Source: Bacteroidota bacterium (lineage in GTDB: Bacteria > Bacteroidota > Bacteroidia > Sphingobacteriales > Sphingobacteriaceae). From it: a DNA stretch of 37,063 bases. Below are positions 14,540 through 24,575 of this stretch, in pieces; position 1 is the first letter of the stretch; each line of letters begins with the position of its first letter. The stretch is taken from positions 1 through 37,063 of the forward strand of contig JABDDX010000017.1 in NCBI GenBank assembly GCA_013287375.1, given 5' to 3'. A program made the position numbers and the translations under genes. The notes beneath the pieces were generated by a model. It made no database searches. It saw nothing but the letters and a program-made list of their open reading frames with translations, and was not told the DNA's origin.

Positions 14540-15673
14540 CTATCTTTTACTGCAAAACTTTTCAAGGTTCTCCTTAGCGGGCTCGCAGCCCATTTTGTTT
14601 GCGGTCTGCCAGTCGGCACAGGCGCCCGCATCATCTCCTACTTTATTTTTTGCCTCGCCACGGGCGTTATAAGCTAAAACAAGAGCCGGGTTTATACTTA
14701 TTGCAATATCAAGATCGGCGATGGCTGCTTTAAAAGCTCCATTGAGCATTTCAGCCTTGGCCCTTAAAACATATGAATCCGCCCCATATGCTTTGAAAAA
14801 GAAATTATTATTCCGGTTATGGTACTGACTGTCAATTGCAACAGTAAAATCTTTAATCGATGCATCATAATCACCTATTGCCAATTCGGCTAATGCCCGA
14901 TTTTGATGAGTCGGCCCCGCCGGGTATAAAGAAATCGATTTTGAAAATGCTGCTATTGCATGTTTGAAATCTTTTTCATCCTCTCTTATAAGCCCTATTG
15001 TGTTGTAATAAGTCCAGGTGTATTTGCCATTAAATGATATAGCTATCTTATAATCGTTAACAGCACCCTCATAATCTTTCAACTCCCATTTTGCGCTTCC
15101 CCTGTTGGCATAAGCGATTATATTTCTGGGGTCAAGTGCAATTAATGCGTTGTAGTCATCAATGCAACTTGTATAATTTTTATTGTTCCAATCTAATCGC
15201 GCACGGCTTAAATATAATTGTGCAGGATCAATATCCTTAGCTTTTGCATAATCACTGATAGTTAACGCGGCGGTCGAATCAACACGTGCCCGTTCCATAT
15301 AAGCCCGCACATTATCCGGATTAAAACCAATTATCGTGGTATAATCACCCGCTGCACCTTTATAATCATGCCTGATCTCTCTGATCAATGCCCGTTGATA
15401 ATAACCTTGCAGATCGTCTGGCTTTAAATTAATCACCTCGGTAAAATCTGCTTCAGCGCCTTCGTAATCACCCGTGTTTTTCTTAGCGATAGCTCTTAAA
15501 TAATAAGCATCACTATATTTGGGGTTTATGGCGATGGCTTTACTAAAACATACTACAGCTTGTTGATATTGGGCACTGTCAATCAGTTGCTTACCGGTGC
15601 TTAAAAATTGACGTGGTGTTTGCGCGATAGTAAACATCGGCAGAAGCAAAAAAATAAATATGATCTTTTTCAT
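14540..15673 (-). CDS. Secreted tetratricopeptide-repeat protein
   Basis: 377 residues from the ATG at 15673, preceded by GGTGGGG; a start six codons upstream (15691) is possible but weaker. An N-terminal signal peptide (MKKIIFIFLLLPMFTIAQ) is followed by about nine TPR units of 34 residues, e.g. YQQAVVCFSKAIAINPKYSD, YEGAEADFTEVINLKPDDLQ, YEGAVNDYKIAISFNGKYTW, with the W/L-G-Y-A-F-A-P pattern. The C-terminus DDAGACADWQTANKMGCEPA resembles the final repeat of Bacteroidota Sel1/TPR proteins. It probably acts as a protein-binding scaffold in the periplasm. The GH3 gene stop is 22 bases upstream, so it is likely co-transcribed. Confidence 0.88.
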   Translation of the reverse strand: MKKIIFIFLLLPMFTIAQTPRQFLSTGKQLIDSAQYQQAVVCFSKAIAINPKYSDAYYLRAIAKKNTGDYEGAEADFTEVINLKPDDLQGYYQRALIREIRHDYKGAAGDYTTIIGFNPDNVRAYMERARVDSTAALTISDYAKAKDIDPAQLYLSRARLDWNNKNYTSCIDDYNALIALDPRNIIAYANRGSAKWELKDYEGAVNDYKIAISFNGKYTWTYYNTIGLIREDEKDFKHAIAAFSKSISLYPAGPTHQNRALAELAIGDYDASIKDFTVAIDSQYHNRNNNFFFKAYGADSYVLRAKAEMLNGAFKAAIADLDIAISINPALVLAYNARGEAKNKVGDDAGACADWQTANKMGCEPAKENLEKFCSKR

Positions 15674-15695
15674 ATCCCCACCTGTTTTCAATTAT

Positions 15696-17216
15696 TTACC
15701 CCACCAACTCCATCATCTTCAAAATACTATCAATATATTCCCGGTTATTAGCCAAACGGGGTACTTTATTTTGACCGCCGAGCTTACCTTTTTCTTTAAG
15801 CCAGTTAAAGAAAGTCCCATCTGGCGCCCTGCGCACCAGCGGACGACGCAGCGCCATATCTTTAAACCGCTTGGCATCATAATCAGAGTTTATGCGGCGC
15901 AGGGTTTCGTCCAGCAGATCAACAAAGCGATCAAATTCTGCCGGTTTTTGCTCAAATTCTATAATCCATTCGTGCGCGCCGCTCTCATCGCCATTAAAAT
16001 AAACCGGCGCGGCGGTATAATCACGAATAATAGCGCCTGTCTGACTGCATGCCTCGGCCAAAGCACGTTCGGCATTATCAATAATCAACTCCTCGCCAAA
16101 GGCATTAATAAAATGCTTGGTACGCCCGGTGATTTGTATGCGGAATGGTGAAAGTGAGGTAAATCGTATCGTATCACCAATCATATAGCGCCACAAACCC
16201 GCGTTGGTACTAATGATAAGCGCATAGTTTTTATCTAAAGCTACCTCATCAAGCGTAAGGGTTTTGGGGTTATCCTCGCCAATGTTTTCCAGAGGTAAAA
16301 ACTCGTAGAAGATACCATAATCGAGCATCAACAACATATCACCCGAATCAAAGCTATCCTGTATGCCAAAGAAGCCCTCGGAGGCATTATAAGTCTCCAG
16401 GTAATACATGTCGTCGTTGGGTATCAGCTTTTTAAACTGATCACGGTACGGGGTGAAGTTAACAGCGCCATGAAAATACAGTTCCAAATTGGGCCATACT
16501 TCCAGCAAATTCTTTTTCCCGGTGATCTCCAATATGCGTTTAAACAGCAAAAGGTTCCAGGTTGGCACACCGCTGATGCTGGTTACATTCACATCCTTGG
16601 TGGCATAGGCCATTTTCTCTATTTTCTCTTCAAAGTTTTCTATCAGGGCTATGTCGAGGTGTGGCGTACGATAAAACTCTGCCCACAAAGGCAGGTTCTT
16701 CATAATCACTGCCGATAAATCACCAAACGAAGCTTCAGGATGCAATTGGTTAACCTGGTTACTGCCACCCAGGGTCAAACTTTTACCGGTAAATATGCGG
16801 GCATTGGGCCTGTCGTTAAAATACAGCGTCAGCATATCCTTGCCGCCTTTAAAATGGCATTCCTCTAATGATTCCTCACTTACCGGGATGAATTTGCTTC
16901 GGTCGCTGGTAGTTCCCGATGATTTGGCAAACCAGCGTATACCCGAGTGCCAAAGTACATTCTGCTCGCCTTTAAGCATACGCTCAATGTATGGTTTAAG
17001 CGTATCATAATTTTGGATAGGCACGCGCTCTTTAAACTGTGAAAGCCTGCCAATACTTTTATATTGATATAGCTTGCCCCATTCGGTTTGCTCCGCGCCT
17101 GAAATCAATTGTTCAAACCATTCCTCCTGCACCTCGTTAGGGTATTTCATAAAAAGCTCTATCTGGTGGATACGCTTTTTCATGAACCAGGTAAAAACGG
17201 AGTTGAAAATTGTCAT
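15696..17216 (-). CDS. GH3 auxin-responsive promoter family acyl-adenylating enzyme
   Basis: 506 residues, full GH3-family length. The ATP-binding motif SSGTTSDRSKFIPVS is at residues 99-113, with the later SGVPTW, YNASEGFFGIQ, YALIISTNAGLWRYMIGDTIRF and ITGRTKHFINAFGEELI blocks that form the adenylate pocket and lid. Plant GH3 enzymes join amino acids to jasmonate or indole-acetate through an acyl-adenylate. Bacterial relatives are common in Bacteroidota, where the substrate is not established. It follows lptB by six bases, a conserved-looking pairing, which may hint at envelope-lipid chemistry (inference only). Confidence 0.93.
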   Translation of the reverse strand: MTIFNSVFTWFMKKRIHQIELFMKYPNEVQEEWFEQLISGAEQTEWGKLYQYKSIGRLSQFKERVPIQNYDTLKPYIERMLKGEQNVLWHSGIRWFAKSSGTTSDRSKFIPVSEESLEECHFKGGKDMLTLYFNDRPNARIFTGKSLTLGGSNQVNQLHPEASFGDLSAVIMKNLPLWAEFYRTPHLDIALIENFEEKIEKMAYATKDVNVTSISGVPTWNLLLFKRILEITGKKNLLEVWPNLELYFHGAVNFTPYRDQFKKLIPNDDMYYLETYNASEGFFGIQDSFDSGDMLLMLDYGIFYEFLPLENIGEDNPKTLTLDEVALDKNYALIISTNAGLWRYMIGDTIRFTSLSPFRIQITGRTKHFINAFGEELIIDNAERALAEACSQTGAIIRDYTAAPVYFNGDESGAHEWIIEFEQKPAEFDRFVDLLDETLRRINSDYDAKRFKDMALRRPLVRRAPDGTFFNWLKEKGKLGGQNKVPRLANNREYIDSILKMMELVG

Positions 17217-17222
17217 AGGTTT

Positions 17223-17963
17223 TTATTGGGCGAAAGTTTTTCTTTTCAGCACGAAGTTGGCGCCCAGATAAACTTTACGCACCATTTCATTGGCGGCGAG
17301 CACCTCTGGTTCACCCGATTCCAATATCTTTCCTTCAAACAGTAAATATGCCCTGTCAGTAATCGACAAAGTTTCCTGTACGTTGTGGTCGGTAATTAAA
17401 ATGCCAATGTTACGGTGTTTTAGCTTGGCAACCATGGCCTGTATCTCTTCCACCGCAATTGGGTCAACACCCGCGAAAGGTTCATCAAGCAAGATAAAAT
17501 TAGGCTCGGCGGCAAGGGCACGGGCAATCTCGGTACGGCGGCGTTCACCACCCGATAGCAAATCGCCACGGTTTTTCCGCACCTTATGTAAACTGAACTC
17601 GTCTATCAACTCCTCCAATTTTTCTCTCTGGCGTTCACGGGTCATATCGCCCATTTCTAACACCGCCTTTATGTTATCCTCAACAGTCAGCTTCCTGAAT
17701 ACGGATGCTTCTTGCGCCAAATAACCAATGCCTTTTTTTGCACGGCGATACATCGGGTCGGTGGTAATATCCTGGTCATCCAAAAATATCTTGCCCTCGT
17801 TAGGTTTTATCAAACCCACAATCATGTAAAACGATGTTGTTTTACCCGCGCCATTTGGCCCTAATAATCCAACAATTTCACCCTGCGACACATTGAAGGA
17901 CACATCATTTACAACCGTACGCTGCTTATATTTTTTAAGTAGATTATCTGCTCTTAGGTTCAT
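17223..17963 (-). CDS. lptB: LPS export ABC transporter ATP-binding protein LptB
   Basis: ATPase of the LptB2FG complex that extracts lipopolysaccharide from the inner membrane and drives it along the Lpt bridge. 246 residues. Walker [10 protein letters not shown] at 35-43, Q-loop in YLAQEASVF, signature LSGGE at 136-140 followed by RRR, Walker B FILLDEP at 156-162, switch His193 in ITDHNVQE. The LptB-specific segment [15 protein letters not shown] and the AGVDPIAV block separate it from LolD or MetN ATPases. It lies 66 bases after the recJ stop and immediately before the GH3 gene. Confidence 0.95.
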   Translation of the reverse strand: MNLRADNLLKKYKQRTVVNDVSFNVSQGEIVGLLGPNGAGKTTSFYMIVGLIKPNEGKIFLDDQDITTDPMYRRAKKGIGYLAQEASVFRKLTVEDNIKAVLEMGDMTRERQREKLEELIDEFSLHKVRKNRGDLLSGGERRRTEIARALAAEPNFILLDEPFAGVDPIAVEEIQAMVAKLKHRNIGILITDHNVQETLSITDRAYLLFEGKILESGEPEVLAANEMVRKVYLGANFVLKRKTFAQ

Positions 17964-18029
17964 ATTTATGATTTCACAGATTAAAGCCGTTGATTACACC
18001 GATTATTACTAATCGCTAACCTCCAATCT

Positions 18030-19733
18030 CTAATCACTAACTCGTATTCCTTTTACATTTAATTGTATAGAACGCTTATCGCGCCAAATATTTTCCTCTA
18101 TAGTGTAACAAATATCAAAAGGTTTGTCTTTTTTTATTTTATCCAGATACTCGCCATGGCTAAAAGCAATACAATCAAACAGTTGCGATCCATCTTGCAC
18201 AACCGTCATTTTCAAATGCTTTTCGCCCACCAGTGTCGGATAACCGCTAACATACACATTTTTGCTCATGAAAACCGGCGACATATTCTCCGGCCCAAAC
18301 GGCGCAAACTGGTTCAGCACCCGGAAAAACTTGGCTTGTATCTGCTTTAGCCCGATCTCGGCATCAATGGCTATTTGTTGTACCAATTGCTCTTCGGTAA
18401 TGCTGGCGCTCACCACTTCCTCAAACTTATCAATAAAAGCGGCTACGTTTTCGGGGGGCATGGTTAATCCGGCCGCGTATTTATGCCCACCAAATTGGGT
18501 AAGCAGCTCACTGCAACCACATAAAGCCTCGTACAAATCATAACCCAACACCGACCGCGCCGAGCCTGCCACATGCCCATTCGACCGGGTAAGTACTACC
18601 GTAGGGCGGTAATATTTTTCTGTTAAACGCGATGCTACTATTCCGATCACTCCTTTATGCCAGTTCTCATTAAACACCACGGTTGATTTTCTGCCGATAA
18701 GTACGGCATCGCTATCTATCATAGCTAATGCCTCATCGGTAATAGAAAGATCATGCCCCTTACGTTCAGTATTTTTAATATTGATGAGGTCGCTTTTTTC
18801 CTTGGCATGTTCCTCGTTACAGGCGCTCAGCAACTCAACCGAATGTTTGGCATCATCAATTCTGCCTGCCGCATTAATGCGTGGGCCCAGTAAAAATACA
18901 ATATCCGATATGGTGTAATTAGTTGTTCTGCCTGCAACCTCCATCAACGTTTTTACCCCAATACAGGGGTTATTATTTATTTTATGCAAGCCATAATATG
19001 CCAGCACCCGGTTTTCACCTGTTATATGCACAATATCGCAGGCTATGCTTATCGCCACCAGATCAAAATATTGGGTAACCTCTTCAAAAGGGATATTATT
19101 CTTCTCGGCGAATGCCTGTATCAGTTTAAATCCAATACCGCAGCCCGATAATTCTTTATAAGGATATTCACAATCCAAACGTTTTGGATCAAGCACTGCA
19201 ACAGCGTCCGGTATTTCATCTCCTGGTGTATGGTGATCACAAATAATAAAATCGATGCCTTTTTCATTGGCATAAGCAATCTTATCAACCGATTTAATAC
19301 CGCAATCCAGCGCGATGATCAGCGTATAGCCATGTTCAGCCGCGTAATCAATTCCCTGGGTGGATATGCCATATCCTTCCTTGTACCTATCGGGGATATA
19401 ATATTCTAAATAGCGATGATATTTCTTAAAAAAGCCATACACAACAGCAACCGAAGTAGTACCATCTACATCGTAATCGCCATAGATCATCACCTTTTCA
19501 TTCGCTTTTAATGCTTCTTCTATACGGTCGATGGCTTTCTCCATATCCTTCATCAGGAACGGATCATGCAAGTGCCTGTGGTCGGGTCTGAAGAAATAGC
19601 GGGCATCATCAAAATTGTCTATCCCCCGCTGTACCAGCAGTTTACTTAAAACCGGATCGATAGTTAATGCGGCGGCCAACTGGTTTATGGTTTCCTCATC
19701 TGCATTCTCCTTTATCGACCACCGTTTTTGCAT
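18030..19733 (-). CDS. recJ: Single-stranded-DNA-specific exonuclease RecJ
   Basis: 5'-3' ssDNA exonuclease of recombination and mismatch repair; Mn/Mg dependent. 567 residues, family length. DHH motifs: GDYDVDGTTS at residues 85-94 with metal ligands D86, D88 and D90; ALDCGI near 141; CDHHTPG with D166-H167-H168; PRINAAGRI (motif IV); the DHHA1 motif GGHKYAAGLTM; and an OB-fold tail. The ATG at 19733 gives the usual MQKRW start. It heads the minus-strand run recJ-lptB-GH3. Confidence 0.96.
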   Translation of the reverse strand: MQKRWSIKENADEETINQLAAALTIDPVLSKLLVQRGIDNFDDARYFFRPDHRHLHDPFLMKDMEKAIDRIEEALKANEKVMIYGDYDVDGTTSVAVVYGFFKKYHRYLEYYIPDRYKEGYGISTQGIDYAAEHGYTLIIALDCGIKSVDKIAYANEKGIDFIICDHHTPGDEIPDAVAVLDPKRLDCEYPYKELSGCGIGFKLIQAFAEKNNIPFEEVTQYFDLVAISIACDIVHITGENRVLAYYGLHKINNNPCIGVKTLMEVAGRTTNYTISDIVFLLGPRINAAGRIDDAKHSVELLSACNEEHAKEKSDLINIKNTERKGHDLSITDEALAMIDSDAVLIGRKSTVVFNENWHKGVIGIVASRLTEKYYRPTVVLTRSNGHVAGSARSVLGYDLYEALCGCSELLTQFGGHKYAAGLTMPPENVAAFIDKFEEVVSASITEEQLVQQIAIDAEIGLKQIQAKFFRVLNQFAPFGPENMSPVFMSKNVYVSGYPTLVGEKHLKMTVVQDGSQLFDCIAFSHGEYLDKIKKDKPFDICYTIEENIWRDKRSIQLNVKGIRVSD

Positions 19734-19782
19734 ATCTTTGTTGCTTAGACCAGTAAATATAACGGATTTTTGGATGTTTTTG

Positions 19783-19861
19783 AATGTGCAAATATGTAAA
19801 TGTGCGAATATTACACATCAAATAACATCTGCATATTTGCACATCCGCATATCTGCACATT
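19783..19861. repeat. Imperfect inverted repeat, copy A (AATGTGCAAATATG family)
   Basis: Left arm 19783-19811 and right arm 19833-19861 are inverted copies of 29 bases with about five mismatches, built from ATGTGC and GATATG/AATATG units. It separates recJ from the divergent MBL gene. A related element is at 21523-21604. Confidence 0.7.
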
Positions 19862-19873
19862 ATAACATATATT

Positions 19874-20644
19874 ATGCAAATTTTCTCATTAGGCGAGGGC
19901 TCATATTCAGTTGATGCATCAAAAAAATTTATTCCCTTTGATCCTCAAACGGATAACCCTAAGGACCGCCCTGCCTCTTTGTTCATCCATGTAAATCCTT
20001 TTTTAGTTAAAACCGATACCGACCTGCTATTGCTGGATACGGGCTTAGGTTTTAAAGATACCCGCGACGAGCTTTTTTTACACCAGCATATCCGCAATGC
20101 AGGCTTTGATCCAGAAGATGTGACACAGGTATTAATGTCTCATCTTCACTACGATCACTCGGGCGGATTGGTAGTGGAGCGCGGCGGTAAACTGGAACCA
20201 AGTTTTCCAAATGCAAAGCACGTAATTCAAAAAAACGAATGGGAAACAGCCATTAACGGTAAAACATCATCTTACCACAAAGAGATCTTCGAGGCTTTGG
20301 ATGGTAATATTGATATTAAATTTGTGGATGGTTCCGGCGAATTGCAAGCCGGCATCAGGTATGAGCATTCAGGTGGGCATTGTCCTTTTCACCAGGTTTT
20401 TTGGATTGAAGAAAACGGACAAAAATGTTTTTTTGGTGGCGATGAATTACCGGAACCCGAACAACTAATCAGAAAGTTTATTGCCAAATATGATTACGAC
20501 GGCCGCAAAGCAATGCAGTTACGTGAAGATTATGGTAAAATTGCTGCTGCTGAAGGCTGGACTTGCCTATTCTATCATGCTAAATCAATAACCGAGGGGA
20601 AGGTTACTTATACCGATGAGCATTTTACAGTAGCGCAGGCTTAA
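19874..20644 (+). CDS. MBL-fold metallohydrolase (lactonase-like)
   Basis: 256 residues with the metallo-beta-lactamase fold. The metal site is H90-L-H92-Y-D94-H95, then His in GGHCPFHQ (about 170), Asp in FFGGDELPE (about 191) and His in LFYHAKS near residue 236, so a two-metal centre appears complete. The layout is close to AHL lactonases and related esterases, whose substrates vary, so the reaction is left open. No signal peptide; cytoplasmic. It ends in TAA that overlaps by four bases the stop of the convergent receiver gene (shared TTAA). The repeat upstream probably contains its promoter region. Confidence 0.9.
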   Translation: MQIFSLGEGSYSVDASKKFIPFDPQTDNPKDRPASLFIHVNPFLVKTDTDLLLLDTGLGFKDTRDELFLHQHIRNAGFDPEDVTQVLMSHLHYDHSGGLVVERGGKLEPSFPNAKHVIQKNEWETAINGKTSSYHKEIFEALDGNIDIKFVDGSGELQAGIRYEHSGGHCPFHQVFWIEENGQKCFFGGDELPEPEQLIRKFIAKYDYDGRKAMQLREDYGKIAAAEGWTCLFYHAKSITEGKVTYTDEHFTVAQA

Positions 20645-21060
20645 ACGGCTTTATCAGCCTCAAACATTTCTTTTATCTTTTCAACGCTCAATGGTTTCGA
20701 GATAAAGCTATGCACAAGCGGGTATGACCTTGCCTTGTTAATATCATTACTAAATACCGATGAAGAAATAATAAATATTTTGCTCTTACCCAACGGGTCA
20801 ATGTTAAGGCGCTTATACTCATCTAAAAACTCCCAGCCATTCATAATCGGCATGTTAATGTCCAATAGAATATAATCTGGTAATTTGCTCGGATCTTTAC
20901 GCTGTATCTCAACCAACTGGTCTATAGCGAATTTCCCATTAAGGCAAGCCATAATTTCAGTGGTTAGCAAAGCTTTTTTTATCAGTTTAATGGATATGAA
21001 ATTGTTTATCTCATCATCATCAACCAACAAAATACTTACGGCCTGATTATTAGTGTTCAT
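20641..21060 (-). CDS. Single-domain response regulator (receiver only)
   Basis: 139 residues, one CheY-like receiver and nothing else. Acidic pocket D14-D15-D16, phospho-acceptor D67 in LDINMPIMNGWEFL, Ser98-100, Lys122 in SKPL. The DINMPxxxGWEFL block is nearly the same as in the DHp-receiver protein at 3033-4004, so both belong to one Bacteroidota receiver subgroup. Without an output domain it should act by protein contact or as a phosphate shuttle. No kinase is adjacent. An inverted CGTAT-tcctt-ATACG lies just upstream of its start (21074-21088). Confidence 0.92.
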   Translation of the reverse strand: MNTNNQAVSILLVDDDEINNFISIKLIKKALLTTEIMACLNGKFAIDQLVEIQRKDPSKLPDYILLDINMPIMNGWEFLDEYKRLNIDPLGKSKIFIISSSVFSNDINKARSYPLVHSFISKPLSVEKIKEMFEADKAV

Positions 21061-21199
21061 GAGTTTTTATATTCGTATTCCTTATACGGATCGGCAAAAT
21101 AAAAAGTTATATTCCTATAAGTTGTAATTATAGATTATTGTTTTTTAATTGGCAAAATAAATTTAACTATAAATATTCATATAGCGATTAACGCTACAG

Positions 21200-21511
21200 T
21201 TAAAATTCATAGTCGCGTTCAACCTTGCAAATTCTTACCTTATAATGGGCATACCATACGTCTCTGCCTTGCTTCTGGGCAACTAAATGGCGGGTATTTG
21301 CCTTCCAGTTTTTTATGGACTCTAATGACTCCCAATAAGATACGGTTATTCCCAATTCGTTCCGCGCGGATTCAACCCCTAAAAAACCTTCCTGCTCAGC
21401 CACAAGCTTTTCCATTTCAATGTCCATGTCACCATAACCATTATCGCCCTCTGTTCTGAGCGAAGTAAAAATCACAGCGTAATATGGCGCTGCAGGTGTT
21501 TGAGCTATCAT
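21200..21511 (-). CDS. ABM-type monooxygenase (YqjZ-like)
   Basis: 103 residues, a single dimeric alpha+beta-barrel ABM domain. Sequence blocks: PYYAVIFTSLRT, QEGFLGVESARNELGITVSYWESLESI, and a closing WYAHYKVRICKVERDYEF, as in YqjZ-like proteins. Relatives act on heme or polyketide-like substrates or have unknown roles. Its Trp/His content (W in YWESL, WKANTRH) is consistent but does not settle the substrate. Monocistronic, with a repeat upstream separating it from gcvP. Confidence 0.83.
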   Translation of the reverse strand: MIAQTPAAPYYAVIFTSLRTEGDNGYGDMDIEMEKLVAEQEGFLGVESARNELGITVSYWESLESIKNWKANTRHLVAQKQGRDVWYAHYKVRICKVERDYEF

Positions 21512-21522
21512 ATTCTTTTATT

Positions 21523-21604
21523 AATGTGCGGATATGTAAAATGGAAGATATGCAAATGATCTTTTAAATTAAATCATCTGCATATTCACGCATTTGCATA
21601 TCAA
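21523..21604. repeat. Imperfect inverted repeat, copy B (ATGTGCGGATATG family)
   Basis: Starts AATGTGCGGATATGTAAA and ends GCATTTGCATATCAA; arms pair imperfectly around the AT-rich centre CTTTTAAATTAAA. It shares ATGTGC, GATATG and CATCTGCATATT units with 19783-19861. It lies between gcvP and the ABM gene and stops two bases before the gcvP stop codon. Confidence 0.65.
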
Positions 21605-21606
21605 TT

Positions 21607-24516
21607 TCACGTTCCGTATTCCGGCGTAGTTATCTCACTTTCTTCAAACTCATAATCGCTTAATGGCGGGCATGAGCAAATTAAAGTCCTGTCGCCGTAA
21701 GTATCATTCACACGACCAACTGATGGCCAGAATTTATACTCCACCACATAAGGCAACGGGAAGGCCGCTTTTTGGCGGGTGTATGGATGCTCCCATTCGT
21801 TAGCTGTTATTACAGCTGCAGTGTGAGGGGAATTCTTCAACGGGTTATTTACTTTGTCTGATAAGCCTTTCTCCACGTCGTCAATTTCATGACGAATGGC
21901 GATCATCGCATCACAAAAACGGTCAAGCTCATGTTTAGGTTCTGATTCTGTAGGCTCAACCATAACCGTACCCGCAACCGGGAACGAAACAGTTGGCGCG
22001 TGGAAACCATAATCCATTAAACGTTTGGCAATATCCGTAACCTCAATGCCGAAGTTTTTAAACGCGCGGCAATCTAATATCATCTCATGCGCGCAACGTC
22101 CATGTGCGCCGGTATACAATACCGGGTAATGGTGATGCAAGCGTGCTTTAATATAGTTGGCATTCAATATAGCGTAACGGGTTGCATTGGTTAAACCATC
22201 AGCGCCCATCATCGCGATATAAGCGTGTGATATAATTAATATTGATGCCGAACCCCAAGGTGCAGATGACACCGCGTGAATAGATTTGCCTTTATCAATA
22301 TCAACAACAGCATGCCCCGGTAAAAACGGAACCAGATGCTTAGCCACACCGATTGGCCCCATACCCGGACCGCCACCACCGTGAGGTATGCAGAAGGTTT
22401 TATGCAGGTTCAAATGACAAACGTCAGCGCCAATATTAGCCGGACTAGTCAAGCCAACCTGCGCGTTCATGTTAGCGCCATCCATATAAACCTGTCCGCC
22501 ATTTTGGTGGATGATCTCGCATATTTCAATAATGGATTCCTCAAACACACCATGTGTTGATGGGTAAGTAACCATTAAGCACGATAATTCATTTTTGTAT
22601 TGTTCGGCTTTCGCTTTCAGGTCGGCAACATCAATGTTTCCGTTGTCATCGCATTTAACCACTACAATTTTCATCCCAGCCATAGCGCCGGATGCCGGGT
22701 TAGTGCCATGTGCTGATGATGGTATCAAAGCGATATTACGGTGATGATCGCCTCTATCTTCATGATAAGCGCGGATCACCATTAAGCCAGCATACTCACC
22801 TTGCGCACCAGAGTTTGGCTGTAAGCTCATAGAAGCAAAGCCGGTGATTTCACTTAACCATTTGTTCAGCTCATTAAATAACTGCATGTAACCGCCGGTT
22901 TGGTCAGCAGGAGCAAATGGATGCATTTTGCTGAACTCGGCCCAGGTAACCGGAACCATTTCAGTAGTCGCATTCAGTTTCATGGTACATGAACCCAGCG
23001 CTATCATCGAATGACAAAGCGAAAGGTCCCTTGCTTCCAATGATTTGATATAACGCAGCATCTCATGCTCTGAATGATGCGAATTGAATAGTTTATGTGT
23101 TAAATAAGTTGATGTACGCTGTAATTCAGTAGGAACAACCGTTTTGATGTTATCTTTAAGTTCATCAATATTCACATCATTCAATGTTTTACCTTTTACC
23201 TTAGCAAAAAAGCGAACAATGGTTTTAACATCTTCAACCGATGTAGTTTCGTCAAGTGATATGGTAACTACCGAACCTTTGTAATGCAGGTTCATTTCGT
23301 TATTAACGGCCTCGCCATGTAATGGCCCGGCTAGCTCACCTAAATCAAATTTAACAGTATCGAAGAATGATTTATTAAGCTGTTCATAACCTAATTCTTT
23401 TAATGAATCGGCCAATAAAACTGTTAAACCATGTATTCTTTCAGCAATCAGTTTCAAGCCTTGCGGACCATGGTATACTGCATACATACCAGCCATAATA
23501 GCCAATAATGCCTGTGCGGTACAAATGTTTGATGTTGCTTTATCCCTGCGGATGTGCTGCTCGCGGGTTTGTAATGCCATACGCAAAGCGTAATCTCCCG
23601 CGCTGTCGATAGTAACACCTATGATACGACCAGGCAACGAACGCTTGTATTCTTCTTTAGTAGCGAAAAATGCCGCATGCGGACCGCCAAAACCCATTGG
23701 CACGCCGAAACGCTGCGTATTACCAACCACAATATCTGCGCCCCATTCACCCGGAGGGGTTAATAGTACCAGGCTCATTAAATCGGCAACTACGGTTAGT
23801 TTAATGCCTTTTTCGTGTGCTTTGATGGCGTATTCTTTGTAATCGTAAACCTCACCTTCGCCGGCAGGGTATTGTACTATAGCGCCAAACATATTTTCGG
23901 TTAACTCAACCGTGTTGTGATCGCCTATTTGCAGTTCGATGCCATAAGGCTCCGAACGTGTTTTTAAAATATCAATAGTTTGCGGGAACAACTCTTGCGA
24001 TACGAAGAACACATTAGCCTGCTGGTTTTTACGCAAGCTGTATTGCATAAACATAGCTTCAGCAGCAGCAGTACCCTCGTCTAATAACGAAGCGTTGGCA
24101 ATTTCCATCCCGGTTAAATCCGCAACCATCGTCTGGAAGTTCAACAAAGCCTGTAAACGGCCCTGCGCAATTTCTGCCTGGTATGGCGTGTATTGCGTAT
24201 ACCATCCCGGGTTTTCCATTATGTTACGTTGTATTACGCCCGGTACGATCACATCGTAATAACCCTGACCAATAAATGATTTGAAAACTTTGTTTTTTGA
24301 CGCGGTTTGTTTCAGCGTGTTCAGGTAATCGAACTCGCTTTTTGCCGCCGGTAAATTCAACGGATTTTTTAACCTGATTCCCGCGGGAACGGTTTGATCT
24401 ATCAATTCATCAAGCGAACTAACGCCGACGGTTTTTAGCATTTTAGCGGTGTCAGCCTCATTGGGGGCTATGTGGCGCGACTGGAATTTCTCCTGGTAAT
24501 CGATATTCAGCTTCAT
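21607..24516 (-). CDS. gcvP: Glycine dehydrogenase (aminomethyl-transferring), P-protein
   Basis: P-protein of the glycine cleavage system; decarboxylates glycine with PLP and passes the aminomethyl group to lipoyl GcvH. 969 residues, the fused single-chain form with both halves (N-terminal half to about 450, C-terminal half to the end). The PLP lysine is K706 in [20 protein letters not shown]; other hallmarks are [28 protein letters not shown] and [10 protein letters not shown]. The frame is open from 24564, but a promoter at 24546-24575 lies inside that extension, so the ATG at 24516 ([11 protein letters not shown]) is chosen. gcvT and gcvH are not in the window. Transcript leader is short, leaving no room for a glycine riboswitch. 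Confidence 0.97.
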   Translation of the reverse strand: MKLNIDYQEKFQSRHIAPNEADTAKMLKTVGVSSLDELIDQTVPAGIRLKNPLNLPAAKSEFDYLNTLKQTASKNKVFKSFIGQGYYDVIVPGVIQRNIMENPGWYTQYTPYQAEIAQGRLQALLNFQTMVADLTGMEIANASLLDEGTAAAEAMFMQYSLRKNQQANVFFVSQELFPQTIDILKTRSEPYGIELQIGDHNTVELTENMFGAIVQYPAGEGEVYDYKEYAIKAHEKGIKLTVVADLMSLVLLTPPGEWGADIVVGNTQRFGVPMGFGGPHAAFFATKEEYKRSLPGRIIGVTIDSAGDYALRMALQTREQHIRRDKATSNICTAQALLAIMAGMYAVYHGPQGLKLIAERIHGLTVLLADSLKELGYEQLNKSFFDTVKFDLGELAGPLHGEAVNNEMNLHYKGSVVTISLDETTSVEDVKTIVRFFAKVKGKTLNDVNIDELKDNIKTVVPTELQRTSTYLTHKLFNSHHSEHEMLRYIKSLEARDLSLCHSMIALGSCTMKLNATTEMVPVTWAEFSKMHPFAPADQTGGYMQLFNELNKWLSEITGFASMSLQPNSGAQGEYAGLMVIRAYHEDRGDHHRNIALIPSSAHGTNPASGAMAGMKIVVVKCDDNGNIDVADLKAKAEQYKNELSCLMVTYPSTHGVFEESIIEICEIIHQNGGQVYMDGANMNAQVGLTSPANIGADVCHLNLHKTFCIPHGGGGPGMGPIGVAKHLVPFLPGHAVVDIDKGKSIHAVSSAPWGSASILIISHAYIAMMGADGLTNATRYAILNANYIKARLHHHYPVLYTGAHGRCAHEMILDCRAFKNFGIEVTDIAKRLMDYGFHAPTVSFPVAGTVMVEPTESEPKHELDRFCDAMIAIRHEIDDVEKGLSDKVNNPLKNSPHTAAVITANEWEHPYTRQKAAFPLPYVVEYKFWPSVGRVNDTYGDRTLICSCPPLSDYEFEESEITTPEYGT

Positions 24517-24545
24517 GTGGAAATAGCGGGCAATTAAAATTGATG

Positions 24546-24575
24546 CAAAGGTACAATTTTCCACATGAGTAACAA
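24546..24575 (-). promoter_or_regulatory. Bacteroidota promoter for gcvP (TTG-N19-TACCTTTG)
   Basis: On the minus strand: TTG at 24575-24573, spacer of 19 bases, TACCTTTG at 24553-24546, an exact TAnnTTTG. Both boxes and spacing match the Bacteroidota housekeeping consensus. Predicted start about 24540, giving a leader of roughly 25 bases to the ATG at 24516. Confidence 0.8.

Noticed and set aside
19615..19914. 99-codon plus-strand frame before the MBL gene
   Set aside because: Antisense to the start of recJ and through the inverted repeat; a shadow frame.
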